64,000 bases of DNA from Venturia oleaginea (Eukaryota > Ascomycota > Dothideomycetes > Venturiales > Venturiaceae), in assembly GCA_013176395.1 (NCBI GenBank), contig JABMLP010000008.1:1426001-1490000 (forward strand), read 5' to 3'. The notes under the pieces were generated by a model. That model worked only from the letters and a program-made list of their open reading frames with translations. It did not search any database and was not told the origin of the DNA. Both the position numbers and the translations under genes were made by a program. This document shows, piece by piece, positions 43,735 through 54,694 of the stretch; the stretch's first letter is position 1, and each line of letters begins with the position of its first letter.

Positions 43735-45580
43735 ACGTGTTCCACCACCGAGCTGGTCAACCCACCGAGCTGGTCAGTTTCTGCCAAGACGACCAACTCC
43801 CTCATTAACACGATATGTCTCAACAACAAAATGCGCAATTATCTAACAGAGAAGGCAGAATTCTGCTTGCCCTTTCTGCCTATAACACCCACCAATTCCG
43901 AAGCCTCCGGCGCGCTGCTGAAGCGTTTGATGTACCTCCTTCAACATTGACTAGCCGATACAACGGAATCACGTATCGCCTAGATACTCGCAACGCCCAA
44001 CACAAGCTCACTACGACTGAAGAGCAGACAATTGTCCAATACATCCTCGACCTCGATTCGCGAGGATTCGCGCCCCGGCTGTGTGAGGTGGCAGATATGG
44101 CGGATAAACTACTAGGTGTACGCGGTGGAGAGCCAGTAGGGAAAACCTGGGCTGAGAGGTTTATAACGCGCTCAGATGAGCTCAAGATGGCCTTCAATTG
44201 AGCTAAGGATAGGCAGAGGATACTACAGGAAGATCCAGAGATTATTGGCGCGTGGTTCAAGCTCGTTGCAGACACTATGGCAAAGTACGGCATCCACGAC
44301 GAGGATACGCACAACTTTGACGAGATTGGCTTCCAGATGGGCGTTGTTGGGTCAATGAAGGTCGTCACAGCTTCTGAAAGACGTACACGGCCTAATTTGA
44401 TCCAGCCAGGCGATCGCGAGTGGGTTACAGTCATCCAGAGCATCTGCGCCGCTGGGTATGCGACCCCGCCATTCATTATCTACAAAGGACGCGTTCACAT
44501 CTCTGCGTGGTATGCGGAGGCAGATATACCACGGAATTGGAAGTTCTCGGTCTCTGAGAACGGCTGGACAAACAACGCGCTTGGTCTTGAGTGGTTGAAG
44601 CACTTTGACGCGTATACAAAGGCGCGTCAAGTGGGGGGGTATAGGCTGCTCATCTTGGACGGCCATGAGAGCCATCTCAACCAGGATTTCAAGGACTACT
44701 GCCTCGAACATAAGATCATAACGCTCTATATGCCACCTCATTCATCGCATATCCTCCAGCCGCTTGATGTGGTCTGCTTCTCGCCGTTGAAGTGCAAGTA
44801 CTCTCAACGAGTTCGAGACTTGGCACGCCGACGCGTGTACCATATCAACAAAGAAGGCTTCCTCCCAGCCTTCAAAGACGCGTTTTTCGTGTTTACATAA
44901 GAGAACTGTCGAAAGGCTTTTGAGATGGTAGGGCTAGTCCCTATCAACGCGGAGGTGGTATTGGATCGCCTTGAAGTACGGCTACGTACCCCACCAGCAC
45001 CCCCACCGCAGGAGACGCCGTGGCAGTCGAAGACTCCAAGCAATACTCTTGAATTTGGATCCCAATCCAAGCTCGTAAGCGAGTCCTTTACTCGGTCAAC
45101 AGTTACTGCGCAGGCAGGCTTTTCTCAGCTTGTCAAGGGCGCTGAATTGATGCTACACCAAAACGCTCTACTTGTTGCGCGCAACCGCGAGCTTGAAGAG
45201 CAATTGGCAGTAATGACAAAGCGAAAATGGCGCAAAAGGAAGTGGATCCAGCAAGGTGGTACTATAGAGTATGGGACTGTAGCAGCGCAGGTAGCTGCCG
45301 AGGCGTCTGTCGCGCCTCAGGGATCAAAGAAGGCTCGTGGTAGTGGTGGTCAAGAAATAGCCCGACCAACTCAACGGCGCTGTAGGAACTGCGGCGCAGC
45401 TGGGCATAATGCGCGAACTTGTAAAAAAGATATCGAGATATCATCTGAATCAGATAGCAGCACGACGGACTTAGAATGTATTGTTAATAGCGATTAAATT
45501 GAAGAGTCGTAACATGAGTTGGTCGTGCCAAGCCTTTTTGACCAGCTCGGTGGGTTGACCAGCTCGGTGGTGGAACACGT
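43735..45580 (+). mobile_element. full-length pogo-like DNA transposon
   Basis: The element is 1,846 bp long, with perfect 42-bp terminal inverted repeats (43735-43776 and 45539-45580) flanked by TA on both sides (43733-43734 and 45581-45582). Each end starts ACGTGTTCCACCACCGAG and carries two direct copies of CACCGAGCTGGTCA, likely transposase binding sites. One transposase frame spans nearly the whole interior but has two nonsense codons. Perfect ends imply recent activity; the inside is dead. The ends are related to those of the deleted element at 18081-18793. Confidence 0.93.
43815..45497 (+). pseudogene. pogo-type DDE transposase, two nonsense codons
   Basis: One frame of 560 codons read through two stops. 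Parts in order: psq-type helix-turn-helix (RSLRRAAEAFDVPPSTLTSR), CENP-B-like HTH (EEQTIVQYILDLDSRGFAP...GKTWAERFI), and the DDE domain with D169 (NFDEIGF), D282 (LILDGHESH) and D318 (QPLDVV), so DD35D spacing. A coiled-coil-like segment (ARNRELEEQLAVM) and a C-terminal CCHC knuckle (CRNCGAAGHNARTC) follow. Stops are TGA at 44199-44201 and TAA at 44898-44900. Both could arise by one C-to-T change (from CGA and CAA), as RIP would make, though the original codons are not known from one copy. Everything else is in frame. Confidence 0.9.
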
Positions 45581-45582
45581 TA

Positions 45583-46013
45583 CATATTTTTCTTTACTCG
45601 AAGAATACTTGTATTTGAACTTGTTCTCGTTGGGGGGAAGGAAGGTATACAACGATATAATGCGATGGTATAGGCACTGTTATGTACGGCTATAAATGGT
45701 GGAAAGGCGAGTCAGGGAACGAATATGATTACGTTGATTGAAGTGACCGGGGAGAAGAGGGGAGGGGAGCTGGAATGGATAAGGGATTGTGGATGATTAG
45801 CAGTGTTGTTCTATTCGGAGAAAAATCCTAGTTCATCGTAGTAGCTGGGTGGGTACAAAGAATTCTTGATAGGTGATGAAAGGTATTTCTGTTAAGTTGG
45901 ATTGGCTCGTTCTGTCATTAGTCTCTGCTTGTCTGTGTGAACTGATGGATGAAACATGCATGGAATTCTCTCATTATGCTGACTGACTTGAATCCTGGCG
46001 GCGTTGGGTCCTG
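45583..46013. other. intergenic, no gene seen
   Basis: Spacer between the right end of the transposon and the 3' end of the LtrA-like gene. No feature recognised. Confidence 0.4.
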
Positions 46014-48424
46014 TCATACACTAAATCCTTCTTTCCCTCCATATTGATCCCTTCTAGCGACCTCTTCCACATTAACAAGCTCACCGCTCTTCGCATTGGC
46101 ATGCAGCTCTTTCTTACTCAACAAGCACCTCGCTGAATAAGTACACTTCCGCTTCCCACTATTAAACCCCCAGAACGAGTCCTCGATACATGCTGATCCC
46201 GACAACTCCACGAGTAGAACGAGTAAAATCAGTGAAGTCGTTGTTGCAACTAGATGCAGCGAGTTGAGCCTTTCCTCAGCCAAGGGGAGGAGTAGAATTG
46301 CGATGGAAACGGTAAAGCGGATGGCGAGTCGGAAGGGCCTTCGAAGACGGACGGATGGAATCTCTTTGAAGGTGTGGGTTAGGGAGATGATACCCATAAT
46401 TATTAATGCTATTGAGAGGCCGGCGCAGTAGAACCAGCGTAAGCCCATGGAGATGTGTTCTTCTGATCGTCCTGAGTATGGTTCTCGTAGTTCTTCTGCG
46501 TTGGCATGCGCGATGTCGTGTGCTAGGACGAGTTTGGAGAGTGCGGAACCGGCAAGTGCGAAGGAGAGGATGAATGGTAGATGAGCGGAGAGCCAGACAC
46601 TCGCTTTATTTCCTTTGTCAGTAGAGACAAAGAACGAGTTCTCAAAGACTTACCTGAGAAGAAGTGTCGCCGAATGGCATGAGTATGCATATTGAAAGTG
46701 TCGATCTCGAAGTAGAGCCAGTTAAGTGCGAAAGCCTGTGTCAGTCCAAGGACTGCCTTTCCGAAGAAGGCATTAAGACCAAAAGGCACGGCGCTCTGAT
46801 AGAGCAGCGCAACCACAGAGTAGCCGAATACAAGTGTGACAAAGGCATTAGTACGCTCGATTTTATGCTCGATATTTTGGCCTGGCATGAAATCAAATCT
46901 GGTCTTCGCCCAGCACTGATATTTCTGGCCCATCCAGCTTGGAGCACGCATGAGACCAACCATGAGCATTGGTCCAAAGACATCCATTGCGATGGCAATC
47001 CAAATAAGAGCTTGTCGGTTTGGCTCGTGGACATGGACACTCGCGATCCAGAGCAGCCCTGGTATAAAGGTGGAGAGAGCTATTACAACCATCGCTCCTC
47101 GTACCATTGGAATCAGGTAAGCCATCCATAGGTAATACAGAGCGACGAACCAGCGACTGGCAATGTAGAAAGCGATCATCGGCGTGTAAGTGGTTTCCAT
47201 CGAGCCAGCAATATTGACTGTTAATCCCAGCAAACACGTTAACACGAAGAGAGTGGTGATTCGTCTCATAATGTCGTCCGCGTCGAACCAACTGATTATT
47301 TGACTGATATCGGTCCAGAATTTCCAACTCAAGATGAATGTAATCGCGAATCGGAGAAGAGCTTCACCAGTTGCTTCCTCGGCGGCTCCGTCGCCAGCGA
47401 TAGCGATGATACCAACGTAGAATAGATCTACGAAGAGTTCGTACGAGGCAACTTCTTGAGCTTCTTGGGCTCGCCACAGAAGTCCTTTGTGGAAATATTG
47501 TCTCATGATAGGCTTCTTCCAAAACAGCATTGGAGTACCGCGGTTCTTGAGCTGCTTGTAGTGCTCGTGAGTTGACTCGTGTTCGTCTGCATGATCGACA
47601 TCAGAAGCGAAAGTCGACGAGGCCGAGGAAGAGTGGGTTCCTAGAACTCGTCAGACCAACGCACGACTCAAGAATATTTGCCAATCGCAAATTGAGTTCG
47701 ATATTGCCAAAATCGCTCGTAATGCGAAACTGGGAATTTGTTGGCTCCAAATAATACGATCTTGCATTGCACGCCTCTTTGCCCAAATGTGTTTCCATTT
47801 CAAAATGGCAGAGAGAGGACCGAATTCAGACCATCGCTGCAGTATCATCAAGATATGAAGAGCGAACCAGTCAAACTTACTCAAATGAGCCGAATACCCA
47901 TACTTCTCGAAATTGGCATCAAGCTGGACAGCATGCTCACTGACCATATGCAATTCCGTAGACAATTTATCCAGCTCTCTAACAACGCGCTCAAACTCAT
48001 CAAACTCATTCCCATGCTTTATCCTCAAATTCTCCCTAACTTTCTCATGATGCGAATGTGTCTCTCGCAGAGCGGTGATATGGTCGACACTCCCATGAAC
48101 GACAATGTCATACTCCAAATCCTCATCCCCGCTTCCATTTCCATTCCCCTTCTCAGCAACACTCCCACCATTCCAACCCTCGATTTCACTTCTTCGTCTC
48201 GAGATATATTTTTTGAGCCTTTCGGCTTCATCAGGTGAGTGAACAATATGCACTTTGCATCCATCCGGTTTCAAAAAATGTCCGAGTCGTCGTCCAGTAT
48301 GATGAAGGCGGGTGTGGTGTTCTGAGCTCGGGTGATTTGTCCCTGCTATCATGATTGTGGAGGCTGCGTTGGAAGTGTGTAGAGGAGGGAGGTTTTCCGC
48401 GTCGTGTGGATCGTTGCCCGCCAT
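46014..48424 (-). CDS. LtrA-like (low temperature requirement A) multi-pass membrane protein
   Basis: A membrane protein of the bacterial LtrA family found widely in fungi; molecular function is not established. The start at 48424 gives a hydrophilic N-terminal region with VHGSVDHITALRETHSHHEKV and a predicted helix rich in E/K. An intron of about 290 nt (donor GTAAGT near 47881, acceptor near 47594) leads to EHESTHEHYKQLKNRGTPM. The core has the family opening ASYELFVDLFYVGIIAIAGD and WKFWTDISQIISWFDADD. Around ten hydrophobic segments follow, including ITTLFVLTCLLGLTVNIAG and NAFVTLVFGYSVVALLYQ. The last exon (to 46014) adds four more helices and a charged tail. Length is typical at about 700 residues. 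Confidence 0.82.
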
Positions 48425-49283
48425 AGTTGAGCGCCTATTCCAGAGACGAAGCCCAATGGGATCTGTAATCTCAGCTTCGTTTTCGTTGTCGTAGTTATAC
48501 CCCTCAAATGCGCGCTGTTGTCCAATTGAAGCTGCCGTGTTACTTCAGTAGGGTCAAGTGAGGCCTCTGTAATCTCGCGATGAAGATAGATTGAATTCCA
48601 ACACGTCATAAACCGAAGCAAACGCGTCTTTGTCTACACACTTCATCCAATGTAGTTTCTCGTGGTCCTCAGCGCTGACCAGATTGGTGGCGCATCTTGG
48701 CGTGTGTGAGTAAGCACACATTGCATAGCTTGGTGAAGACCGGCGTCTGAATAGGGGCACAGTGATCTGCAAAGATCTTATCCAGTGGGAGTATTGATGT
48801 AGAGATCTCTGAGGAAAAAGTAATGGTCAAAGAGGTGTAGTGAAGACTGGAACTGGGGTGTTACAAAAGACCCACTAATCGGGCCGCGACAGAGCCGGGG
48901 AAATAGGCCATGGCCTTTCGAGATCGGCTTACCCATACCCCTACGTTTCATCCTGTATGTTACTTAACAATACTACTAGTTGCCACTAGTCTCCTGCGTG
49001 AAAGCATTTTGAACAAACTCGATTCCTTTGCCAAACATTTTCAACCTCTCATCCAATACAAACAAGGCGCAGGGCCTATCACGATCAATAGGTAGGCTGA
49101 AAAGAGCTCCCAAATCCAGCAACTATCAATATACCCACATCGAAACTCTTTCCGACCCAGTCTCTAAAATATTCAAGGATCCCAGACCGAATGCCCCAAG
49201 CATAAAATGATAGCAAGCGTAGAAATACAAACCTTTGTAGCTGTCGCTCTTCCCCCAATCGTATTTGTTGGTCGCGGCAGCTA
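48425..49283. other. intergenic, no gene seen
   Basis: The 5' flank of the LtrA-like gene and the 3' flank of the SDR. Short minus frames at 48349-48772 lack family features and may be 5' leader. Nothing else recognised. Confidence 0.4.
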
Positions 49284-50169
49284 TCAGTAAATCTGATAAC
49301 CACCACTAGCACTAATGCTCTGCCCAGTTACCTATGACCCATCATCAGCATCCCTTCCCACCCCTCAACTCACCTGTATGAAGACTCACCCAACTACTCC
49401 TCGGCTCCGCCAAAAACGCCACAATCTCAGCAATCTCCTCCGGCGTCCCCACCCTCTGTTGAACAGGCGTAGCCTTCTTCTGCGGCTCAACAATCTCCTT
49501 GCTAACCTGATCCAACATCTCACTTTCCACATGCCCGGGATTGACTGTGTTTGCCGTCGTTCCATCTTTTCCAAACTCAGCTGCCCAAGTTCTCGTGTAA
49601 CCCTCCAGTGCTGCTTTCGAAGCTGCATAAGTGCCCACACCAGGATATGCGACACGGGCACCAACGGATGAGATACTGATGATCCGTCCTGGATGGCGGA
49701 GATGAGGAAGAACGGCTTTGACCATGAAGAGTGGTGCTCGAACGTTAAGATGGAAAATCTCGTCGAAATGTTCGGGTGTGATATCTGGCGTGTATTTGTC
49801 GCTGATGCCAGCGGCATTGTTCATCAAGACATCGATATGATTTCCGAATGCTTTGATGGTCTCCTCGACGATTTTCTGCGGACCTGAGAGGTCAGTAAGA
49901 TCACATTGGACACTGATTGCCTCGCTTGTGGCTTCTGACTCTATAAGAGCGATCAGTGCGTCTGCTGTTTTCTTCGAACGATCGCTGCTGTATGTTATTG
50001 TAACCCTTGCGCCGCGGAAGGCGAGATCGAAGGCAATGGCATGGCCTATCCCTCGGGATGCTCCTGTGACGATGGCACTGTCAGTTTGTTAGTCGACTGA
50101 TGTGAAGTCCATTGGCTGAAGTAACTAAACCTCGCCTTTGAGTGTGCGAGGGCATTTGGAGGGAGCCAT
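49284..50169 (-). CDS. short-chain dehydrogenase/reductase (FabG/glucose-1-dehydrogenase-like)
   Basis: A classical SDR. The main exon contains AIVTGASRGIGHAIAFDL, NNAAGISDKYTPDI, SISSVGARVAYPGVGTYAASK (Ser, Tyr and Lys of the triad) and VNPGHVESEML. The last junction is clear: WV-type donor GTGAGT, acceptor CATAG, then TGQSISASGGYQIY and TGA at 49284-49286. The first exon is uncertain. An ATG at 50169 (MAPSKCPRTLKGE) is followed by a GT donor, but splicing to the CAG before GCCATCGTC is out of phase. The true start may therefore lie elsewhere, or the N-terminus may be damaged. About 260 residues expected. Substrate unknown. Confidence 0.8.
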
Positions 50170-50549
50170 GGTATGCCGAGTTTTTTCGATATTCTGTTGT
50201 ACTTGGAGTATTGACGTGATGGTTGAATTTCGATCGACTATTGAAAGTGAGGAGTAAGGAGAGAAACGCGCACAAGGCTGACTTACGTGTGACGTTATCA
50301 AGCATCACAGATTGCAAGGGCAGAACGAAGTGGTTGAAATTGTCACTGAGACGTGCAAGCTGCTGGCTGTTTGGATCGGCCTTGTTTTTGTACCAGTAGG
50401 AGGTAGGAAACGGATGTAAAGAACGTCCAATAGGGACATGTCAGCCTCGCGAGAACCGAAGGGAAATCATACTACCGACTTCGAGCCATATCGATTGATG
50501 CAAAACAGAAGCAACAACTATCCAGACAATCGCTCGCCCAATATGAATC

Positions 50550-52503
50550 TCATTTCTTCTTCTTCGTCTTATCCACCACCTCAATCCATCTCTTCTCGAC
50601 TCCTCGCTTCTCTAACGCCTTCGTGATAGCATCCTTCTGTGGCCCTTGAACCATGACCTCCATGATGGGAGTTTTGGGACTGCTTCCTTGTAATCTCTCA
50701 ATACTCGTACTGCCAGCGCATGCCTTTCTCAGCTCTTCTGCTAACGGCACTGGGCTGATGTAGTAGGCCTCCAAGCCCGAAACCTTCGTCACAGTTTTGT
50801 TGCCAGATCGTGTCTCTAGCAAAATTGTGATCTTGGGCGGAGAGCCAGATTTGGGCCTGGGAGGTTCTGATGAAGCAGCCGAAGTGCGCTGCATGATATG
50901 ATAAGGCGAACAACCAGCAATGACGCGCTCGATGAGGATGTCGCGCGGTACCGTGCCTTTTGCCAGCACTTCTTTATCCTGTGCGCCTTTGCCATCGAAG
51001 ACTGCGTTAGCGAGAAAAGGGTTGAGGGTGACAATGCGCTTGTTCTTAGGATTGATGAGTTGTTCGTGTTCGATATAGGCTGTTACGATGTCTCGTATTT
51101 CGGAAGAGATGTAGTAGCCTCTGAGGTCAGATTTGGAGTCTTCAAAAAGTGGCGCCAGTTTGTCCTTTGGTTTGTGTAATGACACGCATTTGAGAGTCTG
51201 TCCTAACGATGTGTCATTCGAGTCCGATTGTTCCGAAGCCTTGTCTCCGATGGCCGTTGGGGCTGCTTCTTTCTTTGGTAAACGGTAGGGCATGAAGTTC
51301 AGAATAGCTCGGTCGTTAAAGTCGATGTCAATAATAACAACCTCCGTCTTCCCTTGATCCTTCGACTTGAGAATCTCGTCTTTATCCAACGACTTGATAA
51401 ACTTCTTCATAGTCTTCCAACTCGTCTTCTTGATTTGTAGCTGCGTAGCCTGCTTCGGCGTATGTATTGGGAGGAATGGTTGTACAAGAGAGGCCATGAC
51501 GGCGGACATGTTCAATGGGAAATCGAGCCCGAAGTTCGGTAGTCGGGCATTGGTCTGCTTGTGATGATGTATGCCGAAAAGGAAGGAATTTCTGAAGGCA
51601 TCGTCGATTTCTTTCGTGCTCATCTCGCCATCTGTTGAATCTTCTCCTTCTAACTCGTCGCCACCATTTACGCTGCTAGCCAATGGTACGTCACCATGTG
51701 CCTCTTCTTCCTCATCTTGCAGATCCAGTGACGCTGTTTGAGCTTCGAGATGCTCGACCTGGTCTTCATCTTCAACCCAACCTTTCAACTCGGAGGGTGC
51801 CTCTCTTCCGCCATTGCCAGCATTGGCACTCCACGACCAGATCTCATCTCCTGACCAATGTATATTTTGAACCGCGTGTCCTTTTTCTCCCTGTACTCTT
51901 CCGAGTGCGCTTACATCGACATCACAGACGCCAACCATGAGTGGCACAGTAGGACTCTGGGTGCTAGCAACAGCCACGATTGCACCTTTCTTTGCTCCCT
52001 CTGGAAATGGAGGTCCTCCAGATAAGCCAGGTATCATCAAGTCGGCGCCACCCTGTAGTTTCGTGATAACAAGCTCGTGGGTGTGGAGAAGAGGTAGGAT
52101 TCCCGGGTTATGCCACAGAGTGTATACTGTGGGATACATCTTCTCCTCCATCTTGACCCATATTATTCTCTGCTCTTCTCCGTGGCTTCCTACGTACACC
52201 GTTCCTGATACCTGCTTCAGGTCTGGGCCATGTGTAGTTGTGAATCGAGCGGACTGTGCATTATCTGGCAGGAGGGAGTTTCGCAATGCCGCTCGTTCAG
52301 CTACAGCAGCCGCCTTCTCTTCGTCGCTTGCTCCATCTTCCGTCGTCTTGGTTTCGAGTCCGAGGTCTTCGATGATCGAGTCTGCTGTCCTCCTTCGGTC
52401 TGACGAGCGCAACGGCGCAAGTGGCTTGATCTAAACTGGGTCAGAACGTTTTGTGGAACTCAATGTAATATTACATGCTTACGTTCGGCTTCTTCTTGAA
52501 CAT
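50550..52503 (-). CDS. tma64: eIF2D/Tma64 translation factor
   Basis: A ribosome-associated factor that recycles 40S subunits and can deliver tRNA without GTP. Exon 1 is only seven codons (MFKKKPN, start 52503), spliced across a short intron to IKPLAPLRSSD and then a single 1.9-kb exon. Domains in order: the N-terminal DUF1947/PUA pair (YPTVYTLWHNPGILPLLHTH, GADLMIPGLSGGPPFP), an acidic linker, winged helix (DDAFRNSFLFGIHHHK) and a SWIB-like region (YYISSEIRDIVTAYIEHEQL). The C-terminal SUI1/eIF1 domain (KITILLETRSGNKTVTKVSGLEAY) ends in a lysine-rich tail. Full length at about 628 residues. LPLLHTHELV and GADLM are diagnostic of the ligatin/eIF2D group. Confidence 0.93.
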
Positions 52504-52918
52504 GATTAAGGGATATAAGGGAGACTTAAGGGTAGAAATAAGGAGTGTATGAGAAGCGAACGACTAGGCGGCCTCTCGATTTCTATGGAATTCCCAATGA
52601 CGCATCACATCAACAGGCCCGCTTCCCAACTCCGTCTCTGCAGAACACCAAACACCAAACATCTGTCCATCGCGATGCCACCAGGCAACACGACTCTACA
52701 ATGGCAATGGCGTCGGCCTGAGAGCTGTGCGATACTGATCTGCACGGAAGTGACTCGGCTGCTAGCTACATAATGCCGAGTGCATGGTGGGGGGAATGAC
52801 GGGCTAATGGTCTGCCGTATGACGGCGGATTTCGGCTACGTCAAACCATCCCCCTATCCCCCTATACAAGTGGAGGGTTCGCTCCGCGGATCGCTTGAAA
52901 TGATAAATAAGGACAGCC

Positions 52919-54156
52919 ATGGCGGAACAGAAGAGGATCGTAGATCAACGTTTAACCAAAGTCAAGGACTTCCTCACCATGAACAAGACAGCTACCACCA
53001 TCCCGTGGGATCCAGATTGTACCATTTTCCCTACACGGAAAGAGCTTCAACCAATCGACGGAGCTCCAAAAGAAGCGGCTTGGGTTTGGGGAAAGGATGA
53101 TGGCAGTGGACGATTGAATCTCTTGACACCAACTCGAGTTGCTGCTGCATCGAAAGAGATTAGAGCTGGAGACATCGTACCCGTCAAGTAAGTAGAATCG
53201 TCGAATGAGGTTCTGGACTGACCATCTAGCCTGCCATTGAATGTACCCGACGTTCCAGCATTCAAACGTGAGGCGTTCCGTCACGAAATCAAAGTGCTTC
53301 GAGAGAATTACACCTACGATGATATCTATCATCTGAACACCCAGTCTGGAACCCAATGGGACGGCTTCCGTCACTTTGCGCACCAAGAATCTGCCACATT
53401 CTACAACGGTGCCAAAGGCAGTGATTTTCTAGGCCCGACAGCCAACTTCAAATGCTCTATGCATCATTGGGCGGAACACGGTATCGCTGGCCGTGGTGTC
53501 CTACTTGATTACAGAGGTTACGCTGAGGCAAAGGGCATTCAGTATGACCCTTTCGACTATTATCCCATCTCTTATGAAGAATTATATCATTGTGGCAAAC
53601 ACCAGGGTATCGACGTTCGTCCTGCTGCTCAAGGTGGTGACATCAAAATCGGTGACATACTTTTTGTTCGAGCTGGCTGGGTATGCGGTTTCAATGTCGC
53701 CAATGACTGCGGTTAACCATAGTCAGGTGCAACAATATCATCTAAAGTCTCCTGAAGACCGCAAGCGTCTTGCGCTGAGGACACATGGAGGACGCGAAGG
53801 TGAACCTGGGCAGCGATATGCTGGGCTCGCACAGGAGGAGAAAATCCTCGATTGGCTCCATGATTGCTATTTCTCTGCCGTCTCTGGAGATGCTCCAGCC
53901 TTCGAAGCTTGGTATGTATCCTTCGGCCTTTTCTGTGCCGCCGACTGACAGGTCTTTCAGGCCTACACATGAGCCATATCATCTCCATGAATACATTCTA
54001 GCACTTTGGGGTATGCCTCTAGGTGAGATGCTTGATCTCGAGAGATTGGCCCAAAAGTGCAAGGAACATGGGCGATACACTTTCTTCTTCTCGAGTACGC
54101 CTGCCAATGTACCAGGTGGAGTTGGCTCGCATGTTAACGGGCAAGCGATCCTGTAG
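52919..54156 (+). CDS. cyclase-family hydrolase (kynurenine-formamidase-like fold)
   Basis: A putative metal-dependent hydrolase of the cyclase superfamily. Four exons fit in phase: to about 53188, from 53230 to 53680, from 53725 to 53912, and from 53959 to the stop at 54154-54156, giving about 345 residues. Family signature: HLNTQSGTQWDGFRHFAHQ, the fungal version of HxGTHxDxPxH, with the D and H ligands retained. Others are RGVLLDYRGYAEAKGI, GDILFVRAGW, VQQYHLKSPEDRK, WPTHEPYHLHEYILALWGMPLGE and FFFSSTPANVPGGVGSHVNGQAIL. The start could also be M at 52979. Substrate is unknown: fungal homologues are often just called cyclases, and kynurenine or other amide/ester substrates are guesses. Confidence 0.88.
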
Positions 54157-54694
54157 AATTAAACTTCCGAAAAGCCTGAAATTGTTACCTGATGACCCAG
54201 CAGTTAAACACAAGTCTTCAAGCTAGCATTCTATCATTTGACATTTTCTCGATGCGTCCTGTTGGTTACAGTATGAAGTGCCTGATTTTGAGTATACTCA
54301 AATTTGCGATCTCTAGAAAGACTACACTAAGTAATCTCGGGTTTCGTATGGGCTACTTTGTTCTCACACTGGTAGTACGTTTGACTGTTCCACGGTTCAA
54401 ACTATGCTCAACAACAGAAAACGTTGGACGGACCAAACGTGGAAGAATCATTAGTCTGCTGTGGGGACAAATTTTGCTCAAGTCTGCCATTCTTTCTTCC
54501 CTGTTTTTCGCACAAAATATCATGACTCTTCTCCCAAATTCGACGACCGAATCAGCTGCAGGCACCACCCAGTCAACACCAGAGACACACGCCTATCAAA
54601 GCAAGCTTCTACTGATCAGCTCGAACACATTACGCAAAATGTACGTTTCAGCTCCTCTTCTCCAGATTATCCGCTGACCTCAATGCGATAGCTC

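Noticed and set aside
54192..54677. 161-codon plus frame between the cyclase-family and F-box genes
   Set aside because: No domain, mixed composition; most likely the 3' flank of one gene and 5' leader of the next.
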